A stretch of DNA of 23,378 nt from an uncultured Eubacteriales bacterium (GCA_902477055.1 CABSFY010000028.1:1-23378), one strand, 5' to 3'. Positions 7,090 through 15,406 are shown, counted from the stretch's first letter. Numbers and translations: made by a program. The notes: a model not told the origin generated them from the sequence alone.

Positions 7090-7126
7090 AAGGGCCTTCG
7101 ACGGTGCTTCCGGTGGACAAAAGGAA

Positions 7127-7160
7127 ATCCCGCTGCGAGGGAGGAACCTCGCAGCGGGAT
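7127..7160 (-). terminator. Terminator of the oxaloacetate decarboxylase operon
   Basis: A 13-bp perfect stem (ATCCCGCTGCGAG with CTCGCAGCGGGAT) closes a short loop, 17 nt after the oadA stop codon. On the minus strand it is followed by TTTCCTTTTG, a modest T-rich tract. The plus-strand side (GCTTTTGTG) is also T-rich, so it may act in both directions. Confidence 0.75.
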
Positions 7161-7177
7161 GCTTTTGTGATTTTGGC

Positions 7178-8602
7178 TCAGCGGCCGGTGTCCTCGACGT
7201 ACAGCTCGCGGACGGCGTTGGGGTCGGCGGGCTTGGCGGGAGCGGCAGCGGGCTTTGGATGATCGCGCTTTTCAAAGAATTTCGGGGCGACCTTCGGGAA
7301 CAGGCAATAGGTCAGGACATCTTCCTCGCACTTTGCCATGCCCTTGCACTCCTCGCGGTACTTGTCCAGCTCCGGCTCCAGAAGGTCGGCGGGACGGCAG
7401 GTGATGACCTTCGCGTCGCCGATGCACTTCTTGCGGACTTCCTCGTTGACCTCACCGGGCAGCTTGCCGTACTCACCGCGGAGCAGCGCCTTGGATTCGT
7501 TGGGAACCAGCTTGTAGCGCTCACCGCTGATGATGTTCATTACGGCCTGCGTGCCAACGATCTGGCTCGTCGGGGTGACCAGCGGGGGATAGCCGAAGTC
7601 CTTACGGACACGCGGCACCTCGGCGAGGACCTCGTAGTACTTGTCCTCCTTATGCGCGTCCTTGAGCTGGCCGAGCATATTCGAGAGCATACCGCCGGGA
7701 ACCTGATAGATCAGCGCCTTGGTATCGACCTGAAGGACCTTGGGATCCAGTGTGCCCTCGGCCTTCATCTTGTCGGCGACCTTGCGGAAGTGCGCGGCAG
7801 CCTCGCTGAGCTTATCAAGGCTCAGGCCGGTGTCACGTTCGGTGCCCTGTAGGGTAGCAACGAGGGCTTCCGTTGCGGGCTGGGACGTACCGTTTGCCAT
7901 CGGGGACAGGGCGCAGTCAACGATGTCCACGCCGGCCTGCGCCGCCATGAGGTTGACCATGTCGCCGGTACCCGCAGTGTTGTGGGTATGCAGATGGATG
8001 GGAACGGAAACGTTGTCCTTGAGCTTGCGAATCAGGTCATAGGCATGATACGGAAGCAGGAGGTTCGCCATATCCTTGATGCAGATGGAGTCTGCGCCCA
8101 TCTTTTCCAGGTCCTTGGCAACGCCGACGAAATAGTCGTCGTTATGCACGGGGCTGACGGTATAGGACAGCGCGACCTCGGCCCAGCCGCCGTACTTTTT
8201 GACGGACTCGACGGCCTTTTGCAGATTGCGGATATCGTTCAGCGCGTCGAACACGCGGACGACATCGATGCCGTTTTCAATAGACTTCTGGCAGAATTCC
8301 TCGACCACGTCGTCGGCATAGTGCTTGTAGCCCAGAATGTTCTGGCCGCGGAACAGCATTTGCAGCTTGGTCTTGGGCATGTGCTTCTTCAGGGTGCGCA
8401 GGCGCTCCCACGGATCCTCGTCGAGGAAGCGGATGCAGGCGTCAAACGTTGCGCCGCCCCAGCACTCCAGCGACCAGTAGCCCATGTTGTCCAACAGCTC
8501 GCAGGCGGGAAGCATATCCTCAATGCGCATCCGGGTCTTTGCCTGCGACTGATGCGCGTCGCGGAGAATGGTTTCAGTGATATACAAAGGCTTCTTTTCC
8601 AT
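7178..8602 (-). CDS. oadA: Oxaloacetate decarboxylase alpha subunit (carboxyltransferase)
   Basis: This 474-residue subunit moves the carboxyl group of oxaloacetate onto biotin, releasing pyruvate. The TIM-barrel carboxyltransferase domain of the pyruvate-carboxylase type shows the metal-binding Asp15 in ETILRDAHQS, the active-site Lys176 in CIKDMANLL, and metal ligands His205 and His207 in HLHTHNTAGT. The PYC-OADA conserved domain follows (VPGGMLSNM, FGYPPLVTPTSQIVGTQA). Unlike the Klebsiella alpha subunit it stops after an Ala/Pro-rich tail with no biotinyl domain; the carrier is a separate gene in the operon. The ribosome site TAAGGAGG overlaps the oadB stop, implying coupled translation. 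Pyruvate carboxylase subunit B is the main alternative name, but the beta and gamma genes support the decarboxylase pump. Confidence 0.95.
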   Translation of the reverse strand: MEKKPLYITETILRDAHQSQAKTRMRIEDMLPACELLDNMGYWSLECWGGATFDACIRFLDEDPWERLRTLKKHMPKTKLQMLFRGQNILGYKHYADDVVEEFCQKSIENGIDVVRVFDALNDIRNLQKAVESVKKYGGWAEVALSYTVSPVHNDDYFVGVAKDLEKMGADSICIKDMANLLLPYHAYDLIRKLKDNVSVPIHLHTHNTAGTGDMVNLMAAQAGVDIVDCALSPMANGTSQPATEALVATLQGTERDTGLSLDKLSEAAAHFRKVADKMKAEGTLDPKVLQVDTKALIYQVPGGMLSNMLGQLKDAHKEDKYYEVLAEVPRVRKDFGYPPLVTPTSQIVGTQAVMNIISGERYKLVPNESKALLRGEYGKLPGEVNEEVRKKCIGDAKVITCRPADLLEPELDKYREECKGMAKCEEDVLTYCLFPKVAPKFFEKRDHPKPAAAPAKPADPNAVRELYVEDTGR

Positions 8603-8615
8603 GATTCAAACCTCC

Positions 8616-10001
8616 TTAACCAAACAGAGCGATGAACACGCCTGCGGCGACGGCGGAGCCGATAACGCCCGCAACGTTCGGACCCATGGCGTGCATGAGC
8701 AGGAAGTTGCTGGGATCCTCGCGCTGGCCTTCCTTCTGGGAAACGCGCGCGGCCATCGGGACGGCGGAAACACCAGCAGAACCGATGAGCGGATTGATCT
8801 TCTTGCCTTCCGGCAGGAACAGGTTCATGAACTTGGCAAGCAGGACACCGCCGGCCGTGCCGCCCGCGAAGGCGATAACGCCGAGAACAATGATGCCGAT
8901 GGTGCGCGGGGTCAGGAAGCTGTCGGCCTGTGCGGTTGCGCCGACGGAAACGCCGAGCAGGATGACGACGATGTTCATCAGCTCATTCTGCGCGGTCTTG
9001 TTCAGACGCTCGGTCACGCCGCACTCACGGAAGAGGTTGCCCAGCATCAGGCAGCCAACCAGAGGCGTAGCGGAGGGAACGAACAGGGCGACAAAGAAGG
9101 TAACGGCGATCGGGAACACGATCTTTTCCTTCTTGGAAACCTTGCGGAGGTTGTCCATGCGGATGAGGCGTTCCTTCTTGGTGGTCAGGCCGCGCATGAT
9201 GGGCGGCTGGATGACCGGAACGAGCGCCATGTAAGAGTAGGCTGCGATCGCGATCGGGCCGAGCAGCATCGGAGCGAGCTTTGAGGTGACGTAGATGGCG
9301 GTCGGACCGTCTGCGCCGCCGATGATGCCGATGGCAGCGGCCATGGCCTGCGTGAAGCTCAGGCCTTCAATGCCGATCTGGGAAATGAGCAGAGCGCCGA
9401 GGTAGGCGACGAAGATACCGAGCTGAGCGGCAGCACCGAGCAGCAGGCTCTTGGGGTTGGCAATCAGCGGGCCGAAGTCGGTGGAAGCGCCGACACCGAT
9501 GAAGATCAGGCACGGATAGATCTGGAGCTTAACGCCCAGATACAGCACGTCGATCAGGCCGAAGGTATCGGAATTGCTGAACGCTTCCCAGTTGATGTGG
9601 CCGGTTTCGTTGATGAAGATCTCGGTGTGGTACATACCGGCACCGGGGAGGTTCGTCAGCAGCATACCAAAGGCGATGGGCAGGAGCAGCAGCGGCTCAA
9701 AGCCCTTGCCGATGGCAAGATAGAGCAGGACGAAGGAAATGAGGATCATGATGATCGATTTCCAGTCGGCGTTATGGACCAGCGACATAATGCCGGTCTG
9801 ATCGATGAAGTTCGTCAGGGCTTCACCGTTGGATTCGGCGCCTTTTTCGTCAGCCGCAGGCTCTGCCGAGGTGACAACGGGAGTGTCCGTTTCATGGGCC
9901 TTTTCGGCGGCAGAGGCGAGGGTCATGCACAGGCAGACCAGCAGGCCGAGCACCAGCAGACCGATCATCAGCCGATGCATCTTTTTATTATTTTTGAACA
10001 T
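8616..10001 (-). CDS. oadB: Oxaloacetate decarboxylase beta subunit (Na+ pump)
   Basis: The 461-residue integral membrane subunit decarboxylates carboxybiotin and exports Na+. The core shows IFIGVGASTDFGPLIANP, the essential Asp231 in IGGADGPTAIY (equivalent to the Na+-site Asp203 of Klebsiella OadB), the conserved NLFRECGVTERL segment, and the C-terminal GPNVAGVIGSAVAAGVFIALFG. There is an N-terminal extension of roughly 65 residues over classic beta subunits: a hydrophobic helix (9-31) and an acidic Ala/Glu linker. This is probably an extra membrane segment or cleaved leader. ATG at 10001 follows AAGGAG by 8 nt. Methylmalonyl-CoA or glutaconyl-CoA decarboxylase beta subunits are close relatives, but the pyruvate-carboxylase-type alpha subunit next door favours oxaloacetate. 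Confidence 0.95.
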   Translation of the reverse strand: MFKNNKKMHRLMIGLLVLGLLVCLCMTLASAAEKAHETDTPVVTSAEPAADEKGAESNGEALTNFIDQTGIMSLVHNADWKSIIMILISFVLLYLAIGKGFEPLLLLPIAFGMLLTNLPGAGMYHTEIFINETGHINWEAFSNSDTFGLIDVLYLGVKLQIYPCLIFIGVGASTDFGPLIANPKSLLLGAAAQLGIFVAYLGALLISQIGIEGLSFTQAMAAAIGIIGGADGPTAIYVTSKLAPMLLGPIAIAAYSYMALVPVIQPPIMRGLTTKKERLIRMDNLRKVSKKEKIVFPIAVTFFVALFVPSATPLVGCLMLGNLFRECGVTERLNKTAQNELMNIVVILLGVSVGATAQADSFLTPRTIGIIVLGVIAFAGGTAGGVLLAKFMNLFLPEGKKINPLIGSAGVSAVPMAARVSQKEGQREDPSNFLLMHAMGPNVAGVIGSAVAAGVFIALFG

Positions 10002-10022
10002 GGCAGTATCTCCTTCGCGCGA

Positions 10023-10367
10023 TTAGCCGATGGTGCAAAGGAGGGCAGCAGTTTCGACGGAGTCGCCCTTGCGGACGTTGACACCCGTGACCTTGCCGTC
10101 GCAGGGAGCCATGATTTCGTTTTCCATCTTCATAGCCTCAAGAATGACGAGTACGTCGCCCTTCTTGACGGACTGGCCGGCCTGGACCTTGATATCAAGG
10201 ATGGTGCCGGGCATGGGGGCCTCGACCTTCTGGCCACCGGCGGGAGCGGCGGCAACGGGAGCTGCCTTCGCTGCGGGAGCGGCGGCGCTCATGGTCGCGG
10301 GAGCGGACATTTCTTCGATTTCGATCTCATACAGAGAGCCGTTGACATTGACACGATACTTCTTCAT
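10023..10367 (-). CDS. Biotin carboxyl carrier subunit of the decarboxylase
   Basis: A 114-residue biotinyl protein that shuttles the carboxyl group between alpha and beta subunits. The N-terminal MKKYRVNVNGSLYEIEIEE is a short beta element typical of decarboxylase carriers. A flexible Ala/Pro linker covers about 22-47. The biotinyl domain has APMPGTI and EAMKMEN, with Lys80 the biotinylated residue. ATG at 10367 is preferred over TTG at 10385 because AAAGGGA lies in range. It is often called the delta or C subunit, and equals the C-terminal domain of fused alpha subunits. It sits 21 nt upstream of oadB. Confidence 0.93.
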   Translation of the reverse strand: MKKYRVNVNGSLYEIEIEEMSAPATMSAAAPAAKAAPVAAAPAGGQKVEAPMPGTILDIKVQAGQSVKKGDVLVILEAMKMENEIMAPCDGKVTGVNVRKGDSVETAALLCTIG

Positions 10368-10393
10368 TTCTAATTTCCCTTTCAAATGTGTTG

Positions 10394-10654
10394 TTAAAGT
10401 TTTTTAATGGACAGAACGCGGATGGCAGAGGCGTCGGTGCCGCTCATTTCAGCAATAGCAGCGGAAACGGCCGCGACAAATTCGGGACGGTTGGGGATTT
10501 CATCGGTGACGGGAGCGACAGCGCTTTTCTGTTCGGCTTCCTTCTCGCCGCTGCCGCGGAACAGCAGCCCGAGCAGAGAGCAAAGCACGATGATAAGCGT
10601 CAGGACGATGAACACCGTCGCAAGACCCATGACAACAACAAACCAGTTTTGCAT
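10394..10654 (-). CDS. oadG: Oxaloacetate decarboxylase gamma subunit (OadG)
   Basis: The 86-residue product has one N-terminal membrane helix (about 3-32, FVVVMGLATVFIVLTLIIVL) and a soluble tail ending EFVAAVSAAIAEMSGTDASA plus a basic end. This is the usual OadG layout, in which the subunit holds the complex together. ATG at 10654 follows AAGGAGG closely and is chosen over the upstream start at 10687. It is the first gene of the pump operon, with the biotin carrier 26 nt downstream. Small OadG proteins diverge strongly, so the call leans on the TM-plus-tail pattern and the operon. Confidence 0.85.
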   Translation of the reverse strand: MQNWFVVVMGLATVFIVLTLIIVLCSLLGLLFRGSGEKEAEQKSAVAPVTDEIPNRPEFVAAVSAAIAEMSGTDASAIRVLSIKKL

Positions 10655-10723
10655 TGTTTTCCTCCTTCTTTGGAAATTTGGATCCATATACTTTTTTATA
10701 TACGGACGGCCCGGAGGCCGAAG

Positions 10724-10752
10724 ATAAAATGGAAGGCTTACGCGATGGTGAA
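10724..10752 (-). promoter_or_regulatory. Weak candidate promoter for the decarboxylase operon
   Basis: On the minus strand TTCACC and TTTTAT are spaced by 17 bp, each matching consensus at 4 of 6. The site overlaps the last codons of the kinase-like gene. A short GC hairpin (CGGCC/GGCCG, 10707-10720) follows, without a T-run. Whether the pump operon is separate or co-transcribed with the kinase-like gene is unresolved. Confidence 0.3.
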
Positions 10753-13700
10753 GCCGGTGGAAGCCAGGAGCTTCCCGTTGATGTAGATCTCCAGCGTGTA
10801 GCTGCCGGGAGCCGACGCTTCGCCCTGCCCGGCGGGAAGGGGAATGGCGTTGGCGTGGCGGCGGTTATACCAGAGATTGTCCCACGTCAGGTCACGCGAA
10901 ACGTCGTTAACGACATTGCCGCTCGCGTCGCGCAGGGCGTAGAGCAAGGTAACGGTGTCGTCCGACTGATTGACAGCGTTGACCTCAATGCAAACCGCGA
11001 TCTTGTCCGTCGCAGAGAAGGATGTGCGGTGGTCGTTCAGATCGAAATACGTCCAGTCCGTCTTATTCGGTTCCAGCCAGAGAGAAACGAGGGAGGAATT
11101 GGTGCCGTAAGGCGGCGTGGGGGTGATGCCGTAATCGGTAAAGGCCTCGCAGGCCGGGGTTTTTACGGCAACGGTGGACTGACCGAACACGGTGGACGAG
11201 GCATCCGCCGCCGTCAGGGACAGGGTGACTTCATATTCCGCGTCGGGGACCAGTCCCTCGAGCGTAACGGAGGAGCCGGTCACGGTGTTGCTCTCGCTGT
11301 CGGGCATATAGGCCGGGTGCATACTGCCGACGGTGTTGTAAGAAACGTACCAGCCGCCGGAGGGTGCGCCCGCCGGGGTGTCCCAGCTCACGGTGACGGT
11401 GCCGTCGGCGTTGGCCGTGGCGGTCAGGCCGTCTACGATGATGGGATTGGCCGGGAGTGTCAGCTTCGGAATTAAATCCATGCCGGGCGCGGTGAGCGTG
11501 AAGGTGTATTCCCGGTCAAAGTCCGGCAGCGTCAGCGTTGCGGTGCATTCGGTCACGGTTGCAGTGATCGGATCGATGCCCTCCGCGCCGCAGAGGACCT
11601 CCCACTGCTTGGGGCTGTTTTCGCCCTGCTCCCAGGTGAGCGTGACCTGATTGCCGCTGATCTCGCTGACGGTCAGGTTCTTCGCCTCGACGATCGGGAG
11701 AATTTCATACTGCGTGGTCGTCTCACCGGAGAGGAAGAGATCGTCCGCGCCTTTGAGCGTGAAGGTGTAGACCTCATTCGGCAGCAAGCCGGAAACGATG
11801 TAGGAGCTGCCGACGAAGGAATACGTTTCGTTGACCGAGCCGTCGTCGCTGGTGCAGGTGAGCTGCCACTGCGCCGGTGCGGGGCCTTCGTAGCGGAACG
11901 AGAGCTGGACCTCGCCGTCGTTATCGCCGCGCACGCCGCGGAAATCGGAGATGACCGTGGCTTCCGGGGTGGTCACGTTGATCGTGTAGGAATCGGCGTT
12001 GAGCAGCTTATGATACTGCGCCGCACTGACGGCGACGGTGTAGGTCGTCTTTTCGGAAAGGTTGGAGAAGGTGTAGAGATTACCGTCGCGGACACCGGGG
12101 TAGGCGTTGCCGTAGCTGTCCGTGCAGGTCAGCACGAAGCGGCCCGGATCGTCCGACGAAACCAGCTCCACAAGCATCTCCTGCGTGTTGCAGGAAAGAA
12201 TGTTGAGCTGCGTCATGTCCACAAAGTACCAGTTGACCAGGAAGTAGACCACGGCACCGATGGCGACCAGCAGCGCGGCGATCACGGCGATGGGCAGCCA
12301 GCGCTTTTTCTGCGTCGGCTCGTCCTCGTCATCCTCCTCGTCCGTGTCCACATAGTCGTGCGACGGCTCGGCGGGGGTGTCGTCCGTCTCTTTTCCTTCG
12401 GCAGGCGCGGCCGTTTCCTCCTTCGGGGCGGCCTCGTCCTTCGGTGCGGGGTCGATGACCGCGTTCACCGAGGCCAGCAGCGCGTCCAGATCCATTTGGT
12501 CGGGGTCAAAGTCCCCGTCCTCGGCCGGCTCCGGCACTTCGGGGACCTCCGCCGCTTCGGCGACCGGCTCCTGCGGCGCTTCGGGAGCCGCTTCGGGTTC
12601 GGCCTCCGGCTCCGAGGCCTTCTCGGCTTCCGGTTCGACAGGGGCTTCGACGGGCTGCTCCACCGGCCCTTCGGCAGGCTTTACGGTAGGCTTTTCCGCC
12701 TTCGGTGCGTTCGGATCGATGTCGGCCTCTGTGCCTGCGCCTGTCAGATCGGGGGCAAAGCTGCGGCGGAAATCGTCGTCCAGCGTCTCGGCCTCGGTCA
12801 TGCGCACCGGCTCGTCGGGTTCTTCCTCGACTGCGTTCGGATCGACCATCGGCTCATCCGAGGCGACGATCGGGGGAACGACCGGCGTGTCGGACACCTC
12901 GTTGCGCTGCATATACAGCGTCAGAGCCTGCTTGAACTCCTCCGGGGTCTGAAAGCGGTTTTCCTTCTTGAAGGCGCAGGCTTTGAGAATGATGCCCGCC
13001 ATTTCGTAGTCGGCGTAGATGGGCGAGGGCAGGGGCTTACCCGTCAGACGGAGCTTGTCCGCCATGGCCTCGCTGGTATTCTCGTCCATGAACGGGCCGT
13101 GATTGCCGTTATAGATGCGGTAAAGCACCATACCGAGCGAGTACAGGTCGATCGTCGTGTTGGGCGAGAGGGTGAAGTCCGAAAGCTCCGGCGCGGAGTA
13201 CGGACCGATGTATTCCTCAGGAATGCAGGTGTAGCGGAGGTCCTCCACCGCCGCAAGGCCAAGGTCGCCGAGCAGGAACTTGCCTGTCGGCATCAGATAG
13301 ATGTTTTCCGGTTTGATATTCGCAAAGAGATATCCCGCCTCGCGGCAGACCAACAGCGCGTCGCAGATGTCGATGCCGAGATTGACGGCACGCAGATTTG
13401 TGATTGCGCTCTTGGACAGAAAATCGCTCAACGAGATGTACAGCGGGTAAAGGATGTAGACGTCGTAGCCGACACCGGTGTCCTTCGGCTCGATCTGGTA
13501 GCGCAGCGCACCGGCGTAGCGTCCGCTGGCCGCCAGCTCCTGCCCCTTGTCCAGCTCCCGCCGGATGTCCGCAACGACGCGGGTGTAGTACTCATGCACC
13601 GCCTCCTCCGTGGGATAGGCGCCGGAGAGGATCAGCGCGCGGATCTGACTGTCCGTTGCGGGAACGGACAGCCGCTTGAGGACAAAGCGCTCCGAGGCCG

Positions 13701-13800
13701 GATTGCGCAGAATAAAACAGGAGCGACCGTTGTGCTCACCGGCTTCGCGCTCCACCGCCAGATGGTCCAGCAGCGGCGAGATCATTTTCAGCTCGGGCAT
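10738..13800 (-). CDS. Membrane protein with pseudokinase-like domain and FN3-like repeats
   Basis: 1020 residues. Residues about 1-300 form a Hanks-type kinase fold: VLK lysine Lys42; catalytic-loop remnant FANIKPENIYL (159-169); GDLG with Asp179; SAPE at 202-205; IDLYSLGMVLYRIYNG; and ENRFQTPEEF. The usual HRD is Phe-Ala-Asn (159-161), so the catalytic base Asp is Asn. The glycine-rich loop (about 20-30) is also poor, with no GxGxxG. Weak or absent phosphotransfer is therefore predicted. An acidic Pro/Glu/Ala linker covers about 305-498, and one membrane helix lies at about 501-523. Four or so FN3-like extracellular domains follow (for example NLTVSEISGNQVTLTWEQG, TATANADGTVTVSWDTPAG), then a beta domain ending SYTLEIYINGKLLASTGF. 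ATG at 13800 follows AGGAGG by about 8 nt. The architecture is receptor-like with cytoplasmic N-terminus. The ligand is unknown. Confidence 0.87.
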   Translation of the reverse strand: MPELKMISPLLDHLAVEREAGEHNGRSCFILRNPASERFVLKRLSVPATDSQIRALILSGAYPTEEAVHEYYTRVVADIRRELDKGQELAASGRYAGALRYQIEPKDTGVGYDVYILYPLYISLSDFLSKSAITNLRAVNLGIDICDALLVCREAGYLFANIKPENIYLMPTGKFLLGDLGLAAVEDLRYTCIPEEYIGPYSAPELSDFTLSPNTTIDLYSLGMVLYRIYNGNHGPFMDENTSEAMADKLRLTGKPLPSPIYADYEMAGIILKACAFKKENRFQTPEEFKQALTLYMQRNEVSDTPVVPPIVASDEPMVDPNAVEEEPDEPVRMTEAETLDDDFRRSFAPDLTGAGTEADIDPNAPKAEKPTVKPAEGPVEQPVEAPVEPEAEKASEPEAEPEAAPEAPQEPVAEAAEVPEVPEPAEDGDFDPDQMDLDALLASVNAVIDPAPKDEAAPKEETAAPAEGKETDDTPAEPSHDYVDTDEEDDEDEPTQKKRWLPIAVIAALLVAIGAVVYFLVNWYFVDMTQLNILSCNTQEMLVELVSSDDPGRFVLTCTDSYGNAYPGVRDGNLYTFSNLSEKTTYTVAVSAAQYHKLLNADSYTINVTTPEATVISDFRGVRGDNDGEVQLSFRYEGPAPAQWQLTCTSDDGSVNETYSFVGSSYIVSGLLPNEVYTFTLKGADDLFLSGETTTQYEILPIVEAKNLTVSEISGNQVTLTWEQGENSPKQWEVLCGAEGIDPITATVTECTATLTLPDFDREYTFTLTAPGMDLIPKLTLPANPIIVDGLTATANADGTVTVSWDTPAGAPSGGWYVSYNTVGSMHPAYMPDSESNTVTGSSVTLEGLVPDAEYEVTLSLTAADASSTVFGQSTVAVKTPACEAFTDYGITPTPPYGTNSSLVSLWLEPNKTDWTYFDLNDHRTSFSATDKIAVCIEVNAVNQSDDTVTLLYALRDASGNVVNDVSRDLTWDNLWYNRRHANAIPLPAGQGEASAPGSYTLEIYINGKLLASTGFTIA

Positions 13801-13840
13801 GGTTTCCGCCTCCTAAAACAAATCGAATTCTCACGACTAT

Positions 13841-13869
13841 ATACTATGACATTTTTGTAAAAAAATCAA
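13841..13869 (-). promoter_or_regulatory. Promoter for the kinase-like gene
   Basis: On the minus strand TTGATT and TAGTAT are spaced by 17 bp, about 40 bp before the start codon. A second possible -10, TATATA, overlaps. The -35 lies 9 bp from the -35 of the opposing promoter at 13878, so the two polymerases would compete for the same DNA. Confidence 0.55.
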
Positions 13870-13877
13870 CAACAATC

Positions 13878-13906
13878 TTGCCAGATTCTAAAGAAAATGG
13901 TATGAT
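13878..13906 (+). promoter_or_regulatory. Promoter for the zinc-ribbon/Ig-like gene
   Basis: TTGCCA at 13878-13883 and TATGAT at 13901-13906 have a 17-bp spacer, a strong sigma-A match. The ATG is at 13952, behind GGAAGGAG. Confidence 0.75.
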
Positions 13907-13951
13907 AGCAAAAAATGCGAAATGTGCACACTGAACCGGAAGGAGCAGAGC

Positions 13952-15115
13952 ATGGAAAATAAGGTAGTTTGCTACTATTGCGGAACGATTTATAATGAAG
14001 AACGGGGCAAATGTCCGCTCTGCGGCAGCAGCGCCCGGTCCGACGAGGCGGGCGACCGTCCCGTGCAGCGCCAGCGCCTGACCGAAAAGGAACGCCGCGA
14101 CCGCCGCCGTACCGCCGCAAAGGGAAAATATTCCTCGAAAAAGCCGCCGAAGGCCGCAAAGGGTATTCTGACGGCGGCGCTGATCTTTTTACTGCTGACC
14201 GTGGCCGTCCTTGCGTTTTTCATCGGTGATATGAACGGCTGGTGGGGCGGACTGGAGGACCGCGTGGACCGCACGAAGCAGACCGAGATGGTCCTTCCCG
14301 ACACGAGCTGCCAAGCGCTGACAATCTCGGACCAGACGCTGAAGTTTGACGCAGCGGGCGAAACGGCGGCGCTGACGGTGAGCGTCAACGCCTCCTGCAC
14401 GGAAACGCTCTACTGCAACAGCGCCAACGCCGGGGTCGCCGTCGTGGCCGAGCAGGCCGAAACGAGCAGCACGGCGAAGGAAAAATCCGCCGTCTTTACC
14501 GTTACCGCTATGGGAACGGGAACGACGGAGATCAAGCTCACCTGCGGTAAGCAGACGCAGAGCTGCACCGTGACCGTCGGCGACGGCGAACCGGTCGGTA
14601 CGATCGAGCCGTCCACGCTGGCGCAGCTGCCGGACGACTTCGTGCCGGAGCTGAGCTGCGGCGAGAACGTGTCGCTGTTTGCCAAGGGCGAAAAGACGCT
14701 CCTGCGCGTGGCGAATCTGCCGGAGGGCTACGGCGTGAGCTGGGCCACGGCGGACGCGACCGTCGCGAAGGTCAGCGAGGCCGGCGAGCTGACGGCCATC
14801 AGCAGCGGCCGGACGACGATCACCGCCACCGTCGGCGGCAAGACGGCGCAGGTGCTGGTCCGCTGCGTGTTCGACGGCGATGACATCGGCGCACATCTGG
14901 AAAACACCGACGTCACGCTTCGTGTCGGCGATACCTTCTACCTGTACCTTTACGATTCGCAGGGCGAGCATATTACGGATATCACCTATACTGTCAGCAA
15001 TGCAGGCATCTGCAAGGCGGAGAATGGCATCGTCACCGCCCTCGCCCGCGGCACCACGACCGTCACCGTGACCTACCACGACAAGGAATACGAGTGCATC
15101 GTCCGCGTCAGATAA
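13952..15115 (+). CDS. Zinc-ribbon, membrane-anchored protein with bacterial Ig-like (Big_2) repeats
   Basis: 387 residues, exact function not recognised. The N-terminus is a zinc ribbon, CYYCG...CPLCG, with Cys7, 10, 21 and 24. A very basic segment (about 40-70) and a single membrane helix (about 71-92) follow. Outside the membrane lie Ig-like domains of the Big_2 type: about 115-210, then two clearer repeats, VSWATADATVAKVSEAGELT/ISSGRTTITATV and ITYTVSNAGICKAENGIVTA/LARGTTTVTVTY. ATG at 13952 fits AGGAG spacing and excludes the upstream frame start at 13922. The topology (short cytoplasmic sensor or adaptor, TM, Ig-like outside) mirrors the divergent kinase-like gene, which suggests a shared surface role (inference). 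It is followed directly by a terminator. Confidence 0.85.
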   Translation: MENKVVCYYCGTIYNEERGKCPLCGSSARSDEAGDRPVQRQRLTEKERRDRRRTAAKGKYSSKKPPKAAKGILTAALIFLLLTVAVLAFFIGDMNGWWGGLEDRVDRTKQTEMVLPDTSCQALTISDQTLKFDAAGETAALTVSVNASCTETLYCNSANAGVAVVAEQAETSSTAKEKSAVFTVTAMGTGTTEIKLTCGKQTQSCTVTVGDGEPVGTIEPSTLAQLPDDFVPELSCGENVSLFAKGEKTLLRVANLPEGYGVSWATADATVAKVSEAGELTAISSGRTTITATVGGKTAQVLVRCVFDGDDIGAHLENTDVTLRVGDTFYLYLYDSQGEHITDITYTVSNAGICKAENGIVTALARGTTTVTVTYHDKEYECIVRVR

Positions 15116-15129
15116 GCGAATAAGATTAA

Positions 15130-15165
15130 CCCCGCTTCGGCGCAGCCGAGGCGGGGGACATTTTT
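15130..15165 (+). terminator. Terminator between convergent genes
   Basis: An 11-bp stem (15130-15140 with 15146-15156, one G-T wobble) around CGCAG is followed by GACATTTTT. It serves the Ig-like gene. On the minus strand it lies just past the Se/S-carrier stop with only a weak T tract. Confidence 0.75.
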
Positions 15166-15166
15166 G

Positions 15167-15406
15167 CTATGTAAGCAGCAATTCATAGTAGCCGTCCACG
15201 GCGGCGTTGAGGGCGGCGACAGCCTGTTCGACGGCAGCGCGGGCATCGGGCGGGGCGCTCCATGCAAGGCCGCAGCCTGCCGTGATCTCGCGCGGGATGG
15301 GAATGAGCCGGCCGGGGATGCCATGCTCGTTGCAGTATTTTTCCAGAGCCATGGCCGCCGTCGTTGTATGAAACGCCACGACCAGGCGCGGGTGCTTTTC
15401 TCTCAT
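15167..15406 (-). CDS. DUF3343 / putative Se/S carrier-like protein
   Basis: This small protein of 79 residues matches the DUF3343 (Se_S_carrier-like) family. An N-terminal strand (RLVVAFHTTTAAMALEKYC) leads to HGIPGRLIPIPREITAGCGLAWSAP. GCGLAW (Cys45) is the family's signature cysteine and is proposed, not proven, to carry persulfide or selenium. The ATG at 15406 overlaps the cysteine desulfurase stop by 4 nt (ATGA), so translation is coupled. In related Firmicutes this family clusters with YedF and this type of desulfurase near selenium-dependent hydroxylase genes (recalled). It is the last gene of the operon. Confidence 0.85.
   Translation of the reverse strand: MREKHPRLVVAFHTTTAAMALEKYCNEHGIPGRLIPIPREITAGCGLAWSAPPDARAAVEQAVAALNAAVDGYYELLLT

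Noticed and set aside
10655..10737. Terminator between the kinase-like gene and oadG
   Set aside because: Only a 5-bp GC hairpin is present and no T-run follows, so termination cannot be supported.
12010..13860. 616-residue plus-strand frame opposite the kinase-like gene
   Set aside because: Low-complexity Arg/Gly/Val product with no domain. It is a by-product of the codon bias of the real gene on the other strand.
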